Assembly: GCF_030936135.1 (NCBI RefSeq)
Contig: NC_082603.1
Location: 34,824,329-34,888,328 of the forward strand
DNA length: 64,000 nt
Origin: Gavia stellata
Taxonomy: Eukaryota; Chordata; Aves; Gaviiformes; Gaviidae
Direction of reading: 5' to 3'
The notes beneath the pieces are model-generated. The model was not told where the DNA came from and made no database searches. It saw nothing but the letters and a program-made list of their open reading frames with translations. Position 1 is the stretch's first letter, and every line of letters starts with the position of its first letter. The position numbers and the translations under genes were made by a program. This document shows, one piece after another, positions 1-12,500 of the stretch.

Positions 1-71
1 TGGATATTCTTTTATTTGTTATTTGCTAAGACGTGACCAAGGTGGGAGGAGATGGGAAATCATAGCCTTAC

Positions 72-223
72 CTGCTGTCCAAAAGTGCAGCGTCCTTACA
101 GCTCCGTACATTATAGATTGCGACAGAACCATCGTACATTCCAACTGCTAAAAGATTCGGGCTTGCCATAGAAAAATCCAAAGCAGTAACACCATGCTCG
201 CACCGGAAAATACGCTCTGGCCA
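72..223 (-). CDS. DNAI4: DNAI4 coding exon 11, WD repeat; gene continues left of the window
   Basis: Acceptor CTGGTCAG, donor GTAAGG. 152 bases encode WPERIFRCEHGVTALDFSMA then SPNLLAVGMYDGSVAIYNV and RSCKDAALLDS plus two bases. This is a canonical WD repeat (hydrophobic G-V-T-A-L-D-F, P-x-L-L-A-V-G, D-G-x-V-A-I-Y-x-V-R). It ends in phase 2, so at least one further exon must lie to the left of position 1. Confidence 0.95.
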
Positions 224-563
224 CTGACCAGTAGAAAAATACAAGAACGTTTTAAGTTGCTTTCTTAATTTACCTCAATTTTCTCAATACTGGATACTGA
301 ATTGCCAGGCTCTGCTGGAAAATTCAAGTGCTGGTGACCACAGTGACCACTTCTAGACAGAAATTAGGTACTATATGCTAAATGGTTCAGTTTATTTCTT
401 GCTGCAACTGATAAAATTAGGAAAAAATAAAGACTATGCAGAAATATGACACTGTACAATAAGTTAGGTGGGCCTAATCCAAACCAAATACCTAAAAATC
501 AAGTTCTCTAAGATTCAGCTACGTGAGTACAGTGTGGGGTTTTTGTTTGGTTGTTTGTTTGTT

Positions 564-599
<36 letters not shown>

Positions 600-3500
600 C
601 AAACTAGGCATTTTGGAAAATTTCTCCAGTTGTTTTCGATCTTGTAATGTGAAGGTAAGTACCTTTCCAATTACAGAAACTTAGCTGAAGGTGCAATCTA
701 ACGTACTTCAGGTAATCTGTGAACCACTATTTTCATGTAATTTCTCCATGTAACCAAAGAACTGATTCAGTTTTTTACAAGATTAAATCCTTAGAGTCAC
801 TGCACCAAGCCCTTGAAATGGGAAACAGCAGAGTGTTAGTTTGCAAAGAACTGTATTTCAGTGTGCATGCCAGGTCTTACTTCTTAACGTTAGGGACTTG
901 AGGACCGTGGTGACATTAGGGAATTGCAAGAGTATTTGATTGTTGTTGACGTGATAAATATGCATCAAAGACTTGACTTTGCAGGATTTAAATTAGTCTC
1001 ATACACAGTTTTGGCCAAGTGAAGATTGTAGAACAAATCGAACTAAAGTTGTATAATTTGATGGCAGTCAGGTGCTTTTTACTGTCGCTCTGTAACGGAG
1101 ATTTCCAAGATTTTTTTAAAAAATGGCTAGTTTAAAAAGGATCACTTTTCAGATGGATATGTAAAAATGTAAATGTTACAACTATGAAATCTACTGTCTT
1201 TTTGATGGTATTATGAGAAGTTAGATTACATAATTATATTTAATTATATACTTCTTTTTCCTTCAGCCTAACAGAATTTCATGGTACAACAGAACATGGA
1301 TTGAAAAGGATAAGCCTTAAATTTAAAATACATATGTTCTCTGTAATGAGAGTTTGGAGGTATTGAACAAATGGTCTGTAGGTTTGGAAAACCAAAAGGT
1401 AAATGGATTTATTTTCACATTTGCTGTGCTCAAGACTTTTGCAGTCTAAAAAATTACTTCTACACACCTGGGTCTACCCACAGTAATAACGAAACAGATT
1501 TACAGTCTTGGGTAGGTTGCTTTAGGGCTTGGAAATGGAAGACAGAGATCTGCATTGCTAAGTTGCCTAGCATAGACTGGTACTACCTGAGAGTTGTAAC
1601 CATCTGTTAGTTGTTTGGTGGCCTGTGTGCAATGAGTTTAGCTCCTGTGAACAGATGTCCGTGTTACCAAACCGCCAGTACAGTCAGCACCTCTGCTGGA
1701 AGTGTCAGTTCAGAGGACAGATGGGCACAGAAACTAAACTGCTTCCTACAGGCACTTTCTTTGGGTCAAGAGTTGAGCACATCACTAGGTACTGCGGTCG
1801 GAATCGATTTTCCAGAAAGGTGTGGTTTCGGCTAGCAAATTCAACCTTACTGGCTAGGTCTTGCTTTTTGAAACAGGAGGAGGGAAATCAATAAAGCAGA
1901 AATAGTATAGCAGAAAAATGCATTGAAGAAAAAGAAAGAAAACAAACTGGCTGCTCGTTACCATGGGGTTCTTCAATGACCAACAGCAAGCCAAGCCTTT
2001 CTTCTGTTCTTTAAAATCAAACGCTCCGTAACCAACAGCTAAAAGATCCTAAAAGCACAGATTAACAGATCTATCTCAGTTTAACTTGAAGTTCAGTAGT
2101 ATATTTCTAAAAGACAACTTTCTGCTAAGAGTGACTCTCTGTGCAAAGTCCGGAAAAATAATGCTCATGTCATATGCAAAGTAGAATAACACAGAGGAAA
2201 AACAGAATTTCAGAATTTCTAGAATACTGGAAATGGGTTCAACTAAAAGTGCGTTCATAGTCACTATCACTTGTGTTTGCAATCCCCCTCCCTGGCCATC
2301 ATAAAAATATGTCCCTTTCCAGAGATGAATATACATTATTCTATAACTATATTTTAATGTGCAGTATTTAATGGAATACGTAATAATACTTCTACTTTTC
2401 TCTCTCAACGTTAGCTGTAAAAGGAGCTTCAGTGACCACCTCAAACTCCTAGCTTTTAGCTCTCTGCAGTGGGGACCAATGAATTCCATTCATTCTTTTC
2501 CATAAACAGAAGTAAGAAACAGCAGGAAAATTTTAGTCTTCAGCTCCATTATTTCTTTTTCCTACACGAAGCAACTAGTTTGTGAAACTAACACTTTAAA
2601 AGAAGATATTTGTTTGCCCTATAATTTTAAGACTCAAGTCTAGAAATGTGTCCAACTTTAGAATGTCTGGGGATCTGGTGTACTAACGTTATTAAATGGT
2701 CTTTATTTTCTCTCTTTTCTTCCCCTTGGGGCAATCTTACTGGTTTTATGTTTCTCATCCTCACCTGCTTTTTACCTTCCTTCCATTCATTATTTTTGTT
2801 GTGGCCATAAGAGAGCTCTGTTGGAAAAACTGAGCCTTACCAGTACCCTGAAAGTGGAGATGTCTGAGTCATTCTCACCTCCACTGAAACTGAATTAAAT
2901 AAACTTGGGCCAGCTGCTTAGAAATCTGTGCCTGTTTTTATGCATCTTATCCTTAAAGTTTGATGAAAGCTGCTTTCTTGGGAGATTACTGTTAGAAACA
3001 AAGATGTTGTATCTAAACTATGATGATTAAACTCCATCAATGGTGATAAAATTTAGTAGTAGGGGTTTGAATCTCAATTTCCAGTTCTGTAACAGACCAA
3101 GTCTATTATCTTAACATTGTTGTTCAGGTGACTGCCCATGGTAATCTGGACCAATTATATTAAATTCTGGGCCAATTAATGCTGTTGTGATACATTTGTA
3201 GGAAAAGCCTAGCACAGCTGTCCAGCCTGTAGAATAATGTAGCAATAGTGTTATATGGAAGGACAAAATACAGAGAGTGGGATGCAAAGACAACCTACCT
3301 GGCTGTAGGGATGAATCCACCTCTCTGAGATCCCTCCCAACAAAGTACGTCAGAATCAGGAGTTTATTTACACCAACAATTGCTTATACCATTTTGTAAA
3401 CAGCTTAGAAGAAGCGATTTGTTAACTCACTGGGTTTACTTTGTTCCAAGCCATACTGCTCACGCTGTGACTATTAGTTAAATCACATATATATGACCAC

Positions 3501-6500
3501 AGCCGTTCCAATCTGGGAGGTACAATTTCTTCTGGGGTTTTATTTAAATCTGAGAGAACTGATAGGTCAAGGAATGCTTCCTTCTGCTCTTCCTTATCCT
3601 TCTTTTCCCTGTCATGCTCTTCCTGTTTAGCTTCTTTCATGGCTGCTGCTGTTCCACTAGTGTCTGATGTAACATTGGGATCTAAAATGCACAAATATGG
3701 TAGAGTCTGGGCAGTAACATTTCACTTATCTAACTCCAGTCATTCACATCAGAAGAAAAATTTGCCCTTTCAGCAAATATTTTGCAGCAAAAAAAAATCA
3801 AGTGAAGATTCGAGGAATTAAGACATCCTAAATTCTAAAACTGTGGCTAAAATGTTGATAGGGACATAGAAGATGGCTGGGTCAAGCTGTAGTGTGCCAG
3901 TTATGCTCCAGGTGTTTAATGAATGGATTTAGCTACCCAGCAACAAGTTATGAATTTATGTCCACCCCCCACCGGGAATGTTACTAATCTCTGCTATTTA
4001 AAAATTCGTTTAAACAGGGATTTTTTCAAGTTAGATGCCAAATTTTAGAGAGCCACACTTGGGCATTGATGCTGTAACACCGTAGCTAAGTTACATGATG
4101 CTGTAACAAGTTGCTCGTTACTTGGGAAAATGAAGTGTAGAGTATATTTTTAGACTGCATTTGCTCACCCCTTTATTTTATGGAATGTGCAAATCGTAAA
4201 TTGATCTCAGATCACTGTTAACAAAATAAGAACACAGTAACTGCCATATTGTCAGAACAAAAGTCCTCCTGGCCAGTATCATGCTCCAGCTGTAGCTAGT
4301 TCCTGAAGAGTGACAGAGTATAACAGGTTCATTGCCTGAGAAACTGAAACTCTCTGTGACACGAAGAGGTACAATACAGTAAAAGCAGTGTTCATCTGCC
4401 TTTTTTTTTTTTAATCCCTGTGTTAACTTGGAAGTCCTGTAAAAAGTAAAATATTATGTAGCACCTGGGTCCAGGTAATGCCTCTTACAGTCTGCAATGA
4501 ATGTACTTTATGTTAGACACTGAACGTCTATCAGGCTTCTGTTTACCATCAGTCTCCTTATAAAATAAATTTTTAAAAAAACCCCGTAGAAGGCATTCCA
4601 ATGCAAAAAATGGTTGGAGAAGTAGCAGAATTAATCTGTATTTTAACTGTCAGGAAACAAGTTTGACTAATATTTTGAGTAAGTCTCAGTTTGTGGTGAT
4701 AAGGGGAGATGAGGCAGCTCAGAACTCCTTTACTCAATCCTTCCACCAAGTATGGTAGGGATATCTGCTAAAGTGAGTGTAAAACTGCAAAGTTCATGTT
4801 GTCATCTCATAAACTCTCCTTTCCTTTGTCTATTTCTTAAATGACTTGTCGTCTGTAAGGACATTCAAGGAGGGACATAACTCCATGACTTCCAATAGCA
4901 TGCAAAGCCTTGTGCTGCAAACAGGGTAGCCAAAAATAAACAAACCTGTAAGGACAGGAAACTGCCGATAAGCTGCAAGTTTGGGTTGAAAAATATTCTC
5001 CATTAGAATCCTCTCCATGAAAAACAAATCCTGCTGAAAGTTTTCTGATGTTAATATAGCCTCTGAATGGCATTCCTCCTCTTCATGGATTCTGGCAAGA
5101 ACAGCACTTTCCGAAATCATTGTAGAAGAAGTCGTGCTGCCTGACAACAGATAATATGGGAAAAAACAGTTTTAACATGATAATACTTTGCACATAAAAG
5201 TCATGGGAATAAGAAGTCTCCTCCTCTTCCACCTGCAAAAAGCATAGAAAACTATCGTCATAAAAAAAATACTCCCACTATTAATTTCTTCTTGCTTTAA
5301 TTTTGTTTTCTTTTATTGCTCAAATAGTATGGTGAGATACTTCTGGATTTTTTTGCAACTGGTGTTTTGCTTCTACTGTCCTAAGTAAGTTAGTACCAGC
5401 AAACTTTGTCACTATTTATCTTTATTTAAGATCATTTATGATGGCATTGTACAAAAAAGGACCCAGTGCAGACCTGTCCAAGATTCTTTAGCAAACTCTC
5501 TTTCAAGTGCCAGACAGGCAGACCAAGCATTTTCTTCATGTTGTTTTCACTACACAACATAGCGATATGCATAGTTTAGAAGGATGAAAACATGGCAGAA
5601 ATGTAAAGCTGGGAAAATGTTACCTCTGTCAGAAGAGACAGACATAGTCTGATCGTGCTCTTTAGTTGTATAAGATTTGCTGCTTGTCCCAGTTGTGGCT
5701 CTGCTACCTTCTGCTTTTGACGTAGGTTCTACTTCTGATACGTTAAATGAATCGTACAAGTCCCAGGAAGTGACCATCATCCCTAGAAATGAATTACACT
5801 GTATTATACAAGTCTCTTGTATCGGTACGTTATTATAAAGGACTATGTACAGCTGAACAAGATTTACTTTTTGTACTATGCTCCCAACTCTTTGGCAGAG
5901 GGGATTTGAAACCAACTGGGGGGCGGACAAGGCTGTAGCAACAGCTTTTGTGTGATTGCAGCAGCTGCATCAGGGTCTTCTGGGTGTGTGGCTTCCCTTC
6001 AGCAGGGCCATCTCCCAGTGAAACAATGCTTCGTAACCTTGCCTTTGTGTGCTCAGCTTTTCAAACACAGGTTGGAATGAGCCCTGCTGATGCTCAAGGT
6101 ACATAAAAAAGGGGACAATATGTTTTCAAATCAGATTAATGTCTATTTTACTTCTTTTTTTTTTCACTCATTTTACATACACTAACGAACACAAAGGAAA
6201 AATGTTTGGAACAGCACTCCCCATTTTTGGGGGGATTTACTTTGGCCTCCTACACAAAAAAAAGTCCATAGCGAGGCAAAGCTCAGCACGCGCATCTAAA
6301 ACCTAGATACTCCTCTACAATTTTGTTTAGAGCATTGAGGTTGAGCATTTTGTAGAATTGCAGCTATCTTGTGAGAGGGCCAAGACATTCTGCTTTCCCC
6401 AAGATTTTAAATCTTGTAACAGAGGTTGTCTTCTTTGCATTATGACAAATAGAAATAGAGACCAGCATCACTGAAAAGCTAAGGGGAAAAAAGGGAACTA

Positions 6501-9500
6501 CGTCCTTTCATATTTCAAGAGCGTAGCTGAGTATTAGGTGAAGTTCTGCCTCCTAAGAAGCATGCTGTGCTTGTGAAGTGCTGAGGCAGGCAGGACACAG
6601 CAGCTCTCAGCTAGCGTAATGACTATTTTATTGCAACGGATACAGCGTACCAGCACCAATGTTCAGGTTTTAGGAGGGGCAGAAAAGGCCACCACAAATC
6701 ACACGAGCCTGTCTGGACTTCAAGCTCTGGAAGCGAAAGTTGAGGAAACATCTTCCCCTGTTTAGAGATGGAAGAAAGAAAAAAACCCTTTCCTCAGTAT
6801 CCTCACCTGTGTGCGGGGAGTCTTCTGAGGTCCCACGATCTAGCTGTGTGCTAGAGTTTTCCCAAATAAATATTTAACAAGTAAAGTAAATGTGATAATA
6901 AACCCAACTGCCAAGGGTACAATGTAGTAAATGAGAGCCCGTTCTTAGTAAATACCCTTTCCTACATGGTACTCAGAAAGTTTACCTTTATCTTCCATGA
7001 TGATTTTGTCACATTGCACTTCCTTGTTCTTTGCGGCGCCATTAATGGTTTGCATCATTTTTTCTACAAAGCGATCATTACCAGGTCTATTTTTGCAAAT
7101 GTCAACATAAATCCTATTCCGCTCCCTAAAAAAAAAAACAAACAAGTGTATATTGACTTTCTGAAAAACATTTGCATTCAACTTCTCAGTGTATTTAACC
7201 ACAAGTTGAACAGGAGGGGATACTCCATGTCATAAATTTACTGCTTGGCAGGGTTTTTTGATTGCTGGGTTTTATTTCACTCTACGTATCGTCTTTCAGC
7301 ATCTCTTTCTGACCTTGTGATGCTGTTCTAAAACAGAAGTGGCCTGTAAGGGTAGGCGTCAGCAGAAATCCCTACTCCAACTACCTTTGCACTTTGGTGG
7401 AATTCAGAGGAGTTCAGAAATGTAGCTCTCATCACTTGGGAGTGAAAAGCAGTGCATCCAAGAGACTAAAATGAAACTAGTACATTTCATCCAGCCCTCA
7501 GGTTCTGTAGGAATGGTCAGTGGGAATTGTGTCACTTTTTCTATGTTTTTGGTTTCAATATTCAAATATGGCAGACATAGATTATACCCAGTCTTAGTCT
7601 ACCAACAGGTTTCTGTGCTCAGGAAGAGTCACTGTCTGTTCCTATACAGCTGGCAGTACGTGCTGTGTACGCCAGCTATGTCTGATTCACAGGATGCTCT
7701 TCCTCTTCTTTCTTCCCAAAAATCACACCAGTGTGATTCACAGACAGTGGGGGTTGGAGTCCTACCGTGAACTTTGTGTGTATACTAGCAGAAAAAACCT
7801 CACTTAAGTTGTTTGACTTGCCAACTGCAGTACGCTGCATCTCAGGCTTTGGGGCTTGCGTCTACAAAAGCTGTGTGACAAGTCTGTCTGTCTGACATCC
7901 GTCATGGAGAGAACTTTGCTGTGCTCTGTCCCCGTCAGCTCTTGGGAGTAAGCCAAAAAACTGTGTTCCGGGTTAACTCCCTACCAAAGTTCACGGTAGT
8001 CCAGGAAGGAGACTCTGAAGTGGAGACACTAGGTGCAACTAAGGGGAGACACAATATTTTAACAGGCAAGGTCACGTGTGGTGGGCTGAGGTTTCTTCTA
8101 GCTAGAAGCACTGTGGAGAGCTTCCGAGAAAGCCAAGGCCTGCCTTGTTTGTTTATGTCTTTGTTACTAAGAAATTATTAGCTGTAAAGCTACACACAAG
8201 AGTCAATGCCGAGGTTTGCAATTTCTCACTGTTTTCATCAAAATGAAATTGTGTAATTCATGTATACCACACTTCTCTGTCTTCTTCTTCCCCCATCCGC
8301 CGTGTGTTCTCTTGTCACCATCCTCTGCTTTTGCTAATCTGTCTTAATTTATTGGTGAAAGAGAGTATGAGTTCGATCAACAAGATGGAGTTGTAAGGCA
8401 TTTAGGCTGTCTTGCCGAAAGAGAGACTCAAGCCCCATACGGCTTTAAACAAAGGTGAAATGACAGATTGTAGTAGTCAGAACAGTGAACCTACATGTGA
8501 GCAGCCTGTTCAGGACTTTGCGATCAGCAGAAATTGGATGTGCCGAGCATACTACGTGCATGTACACAACTACCAAGATACATACAGAACTCTTCCAGCA
8601 TCTTCTGATTCTACAGACACCGCAGTAGATGGCATATCCAATATCCAGATAGTTTCCGTCTCTGTGAGGTAAATATCCACTCTCCTATCTAAGTCTGCTT
8701 TTGTCAGTTCTTCTTTTATCTCCTCTTGCCTCACCCGCACATCTGAAAAATTGTATGAGGTTAACAAGCGAGACCTTTTCTGCTCTAAATTTAAAAGAAG
8801 ACAAATTAATTCTAAAAGTATTGTAATGATCAGGAGCCAAAACTTGAGAGGCACCGAGTTCCTTTGAAGTGCTGGGCATCTTGCATGCACTGACTGCAGT
8901 GTCTCACAAATCACAGTGCTTCAAAGAACAGTTTAAATCTATAATTATACAGTCTATGTTCTTTACCAGGTAAGTTAACAGTCGTGTCTCGTCGAGAGCC
9001 AGGTTCTACTATTTCATCTAGTATGGACTCAGTTCTTGATGCGTTTGATACAGAAGTACTGCTGCTTCCATATGTCCTTCAGTAACAAGGAAATAAGCAG
9101 AAACAGTATGTGAGAGTCCAGATGTCAGTTAGCAAAGCACTAGAAAAATAGCAGCGTTATTATCAGGATAAACCACAGAAGACTGTAAGAGCACATTCAG
9201 TGATGCTTGCATTGTAAAAGAAGTCATAGAAGGCTTAGGAAAGAAAATCATGAAGTGGTTTGAAAAAGCCTTAAAAAGGAAGAATTCCTCTGACGGCATA
9301 TCCTGAGGCATTAAATAGCTAATGGAAAAGAAGCTGTTGAGCTCCTGGGTTCATTCTTAGCATAGAGTAACGTGAAGTGTTGGCTACCTACTGCGTGATA
9401 ACACATGCCCACAGATAGCACTGTTCTCAACCAGAATTTAGATCCTTTGGTGCTTTGCACATGCGGAAATGTCTTTGAAATGCACAAGAAACTCCTTTGA

Positions 9501-12500
9501 AGGGATTAGCTTGTTAAAAAAAATAGGTAATGTTCATAGAGGGGATAGCTTTGACAATTAGAAGTAAAACTCAAAACTTAGGTACAGTTGGGAGGTTTTT
9601 CAGCAGATTTTCTCTTCCTCAAAAGCTAAGTGTGAACAATTATAAATATACCAAAGGCTTTTGAAAAAGGCAATTTTTAAGATTTGTATTTAAAACTAAA
9701 GTTAAATAATTTCATTTTGTCTTGTAAATGAAGAGCTCTTGTCTCCAAAAAGGATGCGTTTATTTTTCAGGAGATACTTTGTATTTTTAAGTCATTTTTT
9801 GTGTGTATTTGCTCCCGGTTAATATCCCTACCTCTGGGATTATCCTTTGTAATAGCCAGCCTAGGAAACGTGGCAAAAAGACAGTTCTTAAAGAGCAATC
9901 TCTTCTTCTCAGAAATCACAATGGCATTAACTTTGCCAAAGAAAACAGTAAATAAAGCTTTTCTTTAACTTGCATTTTTTTCCAGTGCTGACTTTACTAG
10001 TCTTGTAGTCCCTTTGACTAAATAAATAGCATCTCCTCTCCAAACAATTGGAATGTGTACATACCATTTGGTAAAGTGATGTGGTTCATTATTTTTCATT
10101 TTAAACACAAATAGTTATTTACCTTCCTTTGCATGACTGAATTGAATTTGTCAGCCCGAAGATAAAATGTCTCAAGTCCATTGACTTAGTTTATTCCCTC
10201 TGTACTGAAGGTTTGTCAATGAAAGCTAGTAAGTAGTGAAACACGTAATTTAGCAGTTTTAACTCAAAAGTTTTTGTATAAGAACATTTTTTGAAGCAGA
10301 TGCACGTAATCACACAGAGGCAACTTGCTTAAATCAGTTTAAAAGAGAGGAGTCTTACTATGTTAACAGTATTTTGATATTTGAACTGAAAGAGTTAAGT
10401 TTGAAAAAAGGGTTGTCTGTACTTAATAAGTATCATTAAAACAGACAAAATACTTTAAAATAAGTTTGTAACTCTTCCATGAAACCAGGCCTTTTGCTTC
10501 CAAAGCGTTTTTCCATACCCACAGCTAAGCAGATACTGATAAATTCTAGTTTTTGAAAAAACAAGCTTGGGAAAGGCAGAGAGCATCTGAAGTAGCTAAA
10601 GGGAGTATATTAACGAGCCGCAAATGCCCCTTCTCAGCGTACAGCCTTGCTCAGACAACCAGAACACAACCTCCTCTACCTTTAGGACAGTGTTTTGTCA
10701 CTTATTGGTGTCTACGTTCTATGATAACTTTGTATGCAGGCCTAACCTCTACAAAACCTGCAGTTTGGATGTCTGCATTTTTGAACTGTGAGGTACTCCT
10801 CACCATCTCTAAAAATGGTCCATTCTGGTATGTTAAACAAAAACGTGTTTCAGGAAGGAGAATTTGAATAAAATTAGCAATATCACAGCAGTGTGTGCTG
10901 CAGTCTGCTTTCACCTGTGTGTATTACCATTTCAGCAGTAGTTCTGGCACAGTCACGAGTACTAATTCCATTTATTCTCTTCGTTACTATTCGTCCAATT
11001 TTAAATGATGACTATGACAGGCACGTTTCTGTATTTTGACAACAGACTATAGTTACTAGCCCTGCACTATTATTCCAGCTCCCAGCCTCTCTGAAGAGCA
11101 GATGTGTGGCCGCTGCAGGGTAGGTACCCTGCAAAACAGGATTTAAGAGACACAATACTGACTTACCTTGAGAGCGAAGCTAAACTAGCATTCCCTCCTG
11201 GTGTCTGATGCATGGCAACAGAAGAGAGAAGAGCAGATCCTGTGGCCCCGAAGTAAGCACCTGATGCTAAGAGCTTGCCTTGCCTGGGTGCAACAGTCTT
11301 TGGATCTGAATGGAAGAGTGGATGAGGTGTCACATCCTTTCCTTCGTCATCAAAAACCTGAAGAAATAATGATAATAGTTTCACTGTGTTCCCAAAGGAA
11401 GCGGCAGTGATGACACTTGCAGCATTTTATCTCATCTGGAACAAAAGACCGCAGGCAGGATGCTGACAGAACAGATTGGTAACCCCTCTCTGCAAATGAT
11501 GCCTAAGATACACCCGGACAGGGGCGAGGGGGTTTGCATTCCGGCTTTCCCCTTAGGCTTCAGCCTTGAGAGGGCTGTCGCCTTTGCCTGGGACTTCTTT
11601 GGAACTCTCTTTGTAGAAACGGCTGCAAAATATCTGGAAAAACTATGTTCGTCTCTGTATCAGAGCCACTTCTTGGTCAACCCAGTTGTCTTTTCTGGCT
11701 TGTTGGTCCTGTAATGACTACCAAGAGTGGCTTATTGACTGCACCTATTCATGTCAAATTAACGGTACAGCAAAAGCAATGAGAGAAACAATTAAGCATC
11801 TTTTTTTACTATGCTGCTCAGAATATTCTATTGCAAGAAGGTATTCAGTAAGGTCTTTAAACAACTCTCGGATTATGTGATGGGAATCTTCTTTAGGTAA
11901 AGACATACAGGTGCTACAGTCAACATATCACATAGATTTGAAAGCATGTAGTTCTCATACTAGGAGGAGAACTGTTACTCTGATTATTTTATTCCTGCAG
12001 ACTGTTTTTGGATGCTAATAATCTTCATTTCAGAAGGGGTTAAGGTCTTGGACCATTTTCTTTCTCCACAGCTCTTCCAACTTCAGACATGTCTTTTCTT
12101 TTCTCCTCCCTCTCCCACTTCCTTTCCGACAACTTTTAACATCCGCGATAACTCGCATTTAAAACTATGTTGTCATAGTGTAAATGGCTTCTCACCCGTA
12201 GGGCATACTTGTTACCCACGAGGGACCCCCGGTCCACACTTCTGCCATCGGAAGTCGCGGATTGGCTTCTGCAACTTGCTGCTCTGTTTGCGTAGATGCC
12301 ACTTCCGATGCTCGCCCGTCTCTGGCTACCAGAACTTGCTCCTGATCCTTGTCTTACCCTGAAATCAGCCGTAGGAGTTCGGTGTCAATCAACAAAACGC
12401 TAACAACTGAATACGATCACCAAATGACTTGTCTCTTAACTTTAATGAATGGTTCAGAAGATCTAAACCATTCAGTGGGATCATCCTCAAATAATGTAAT

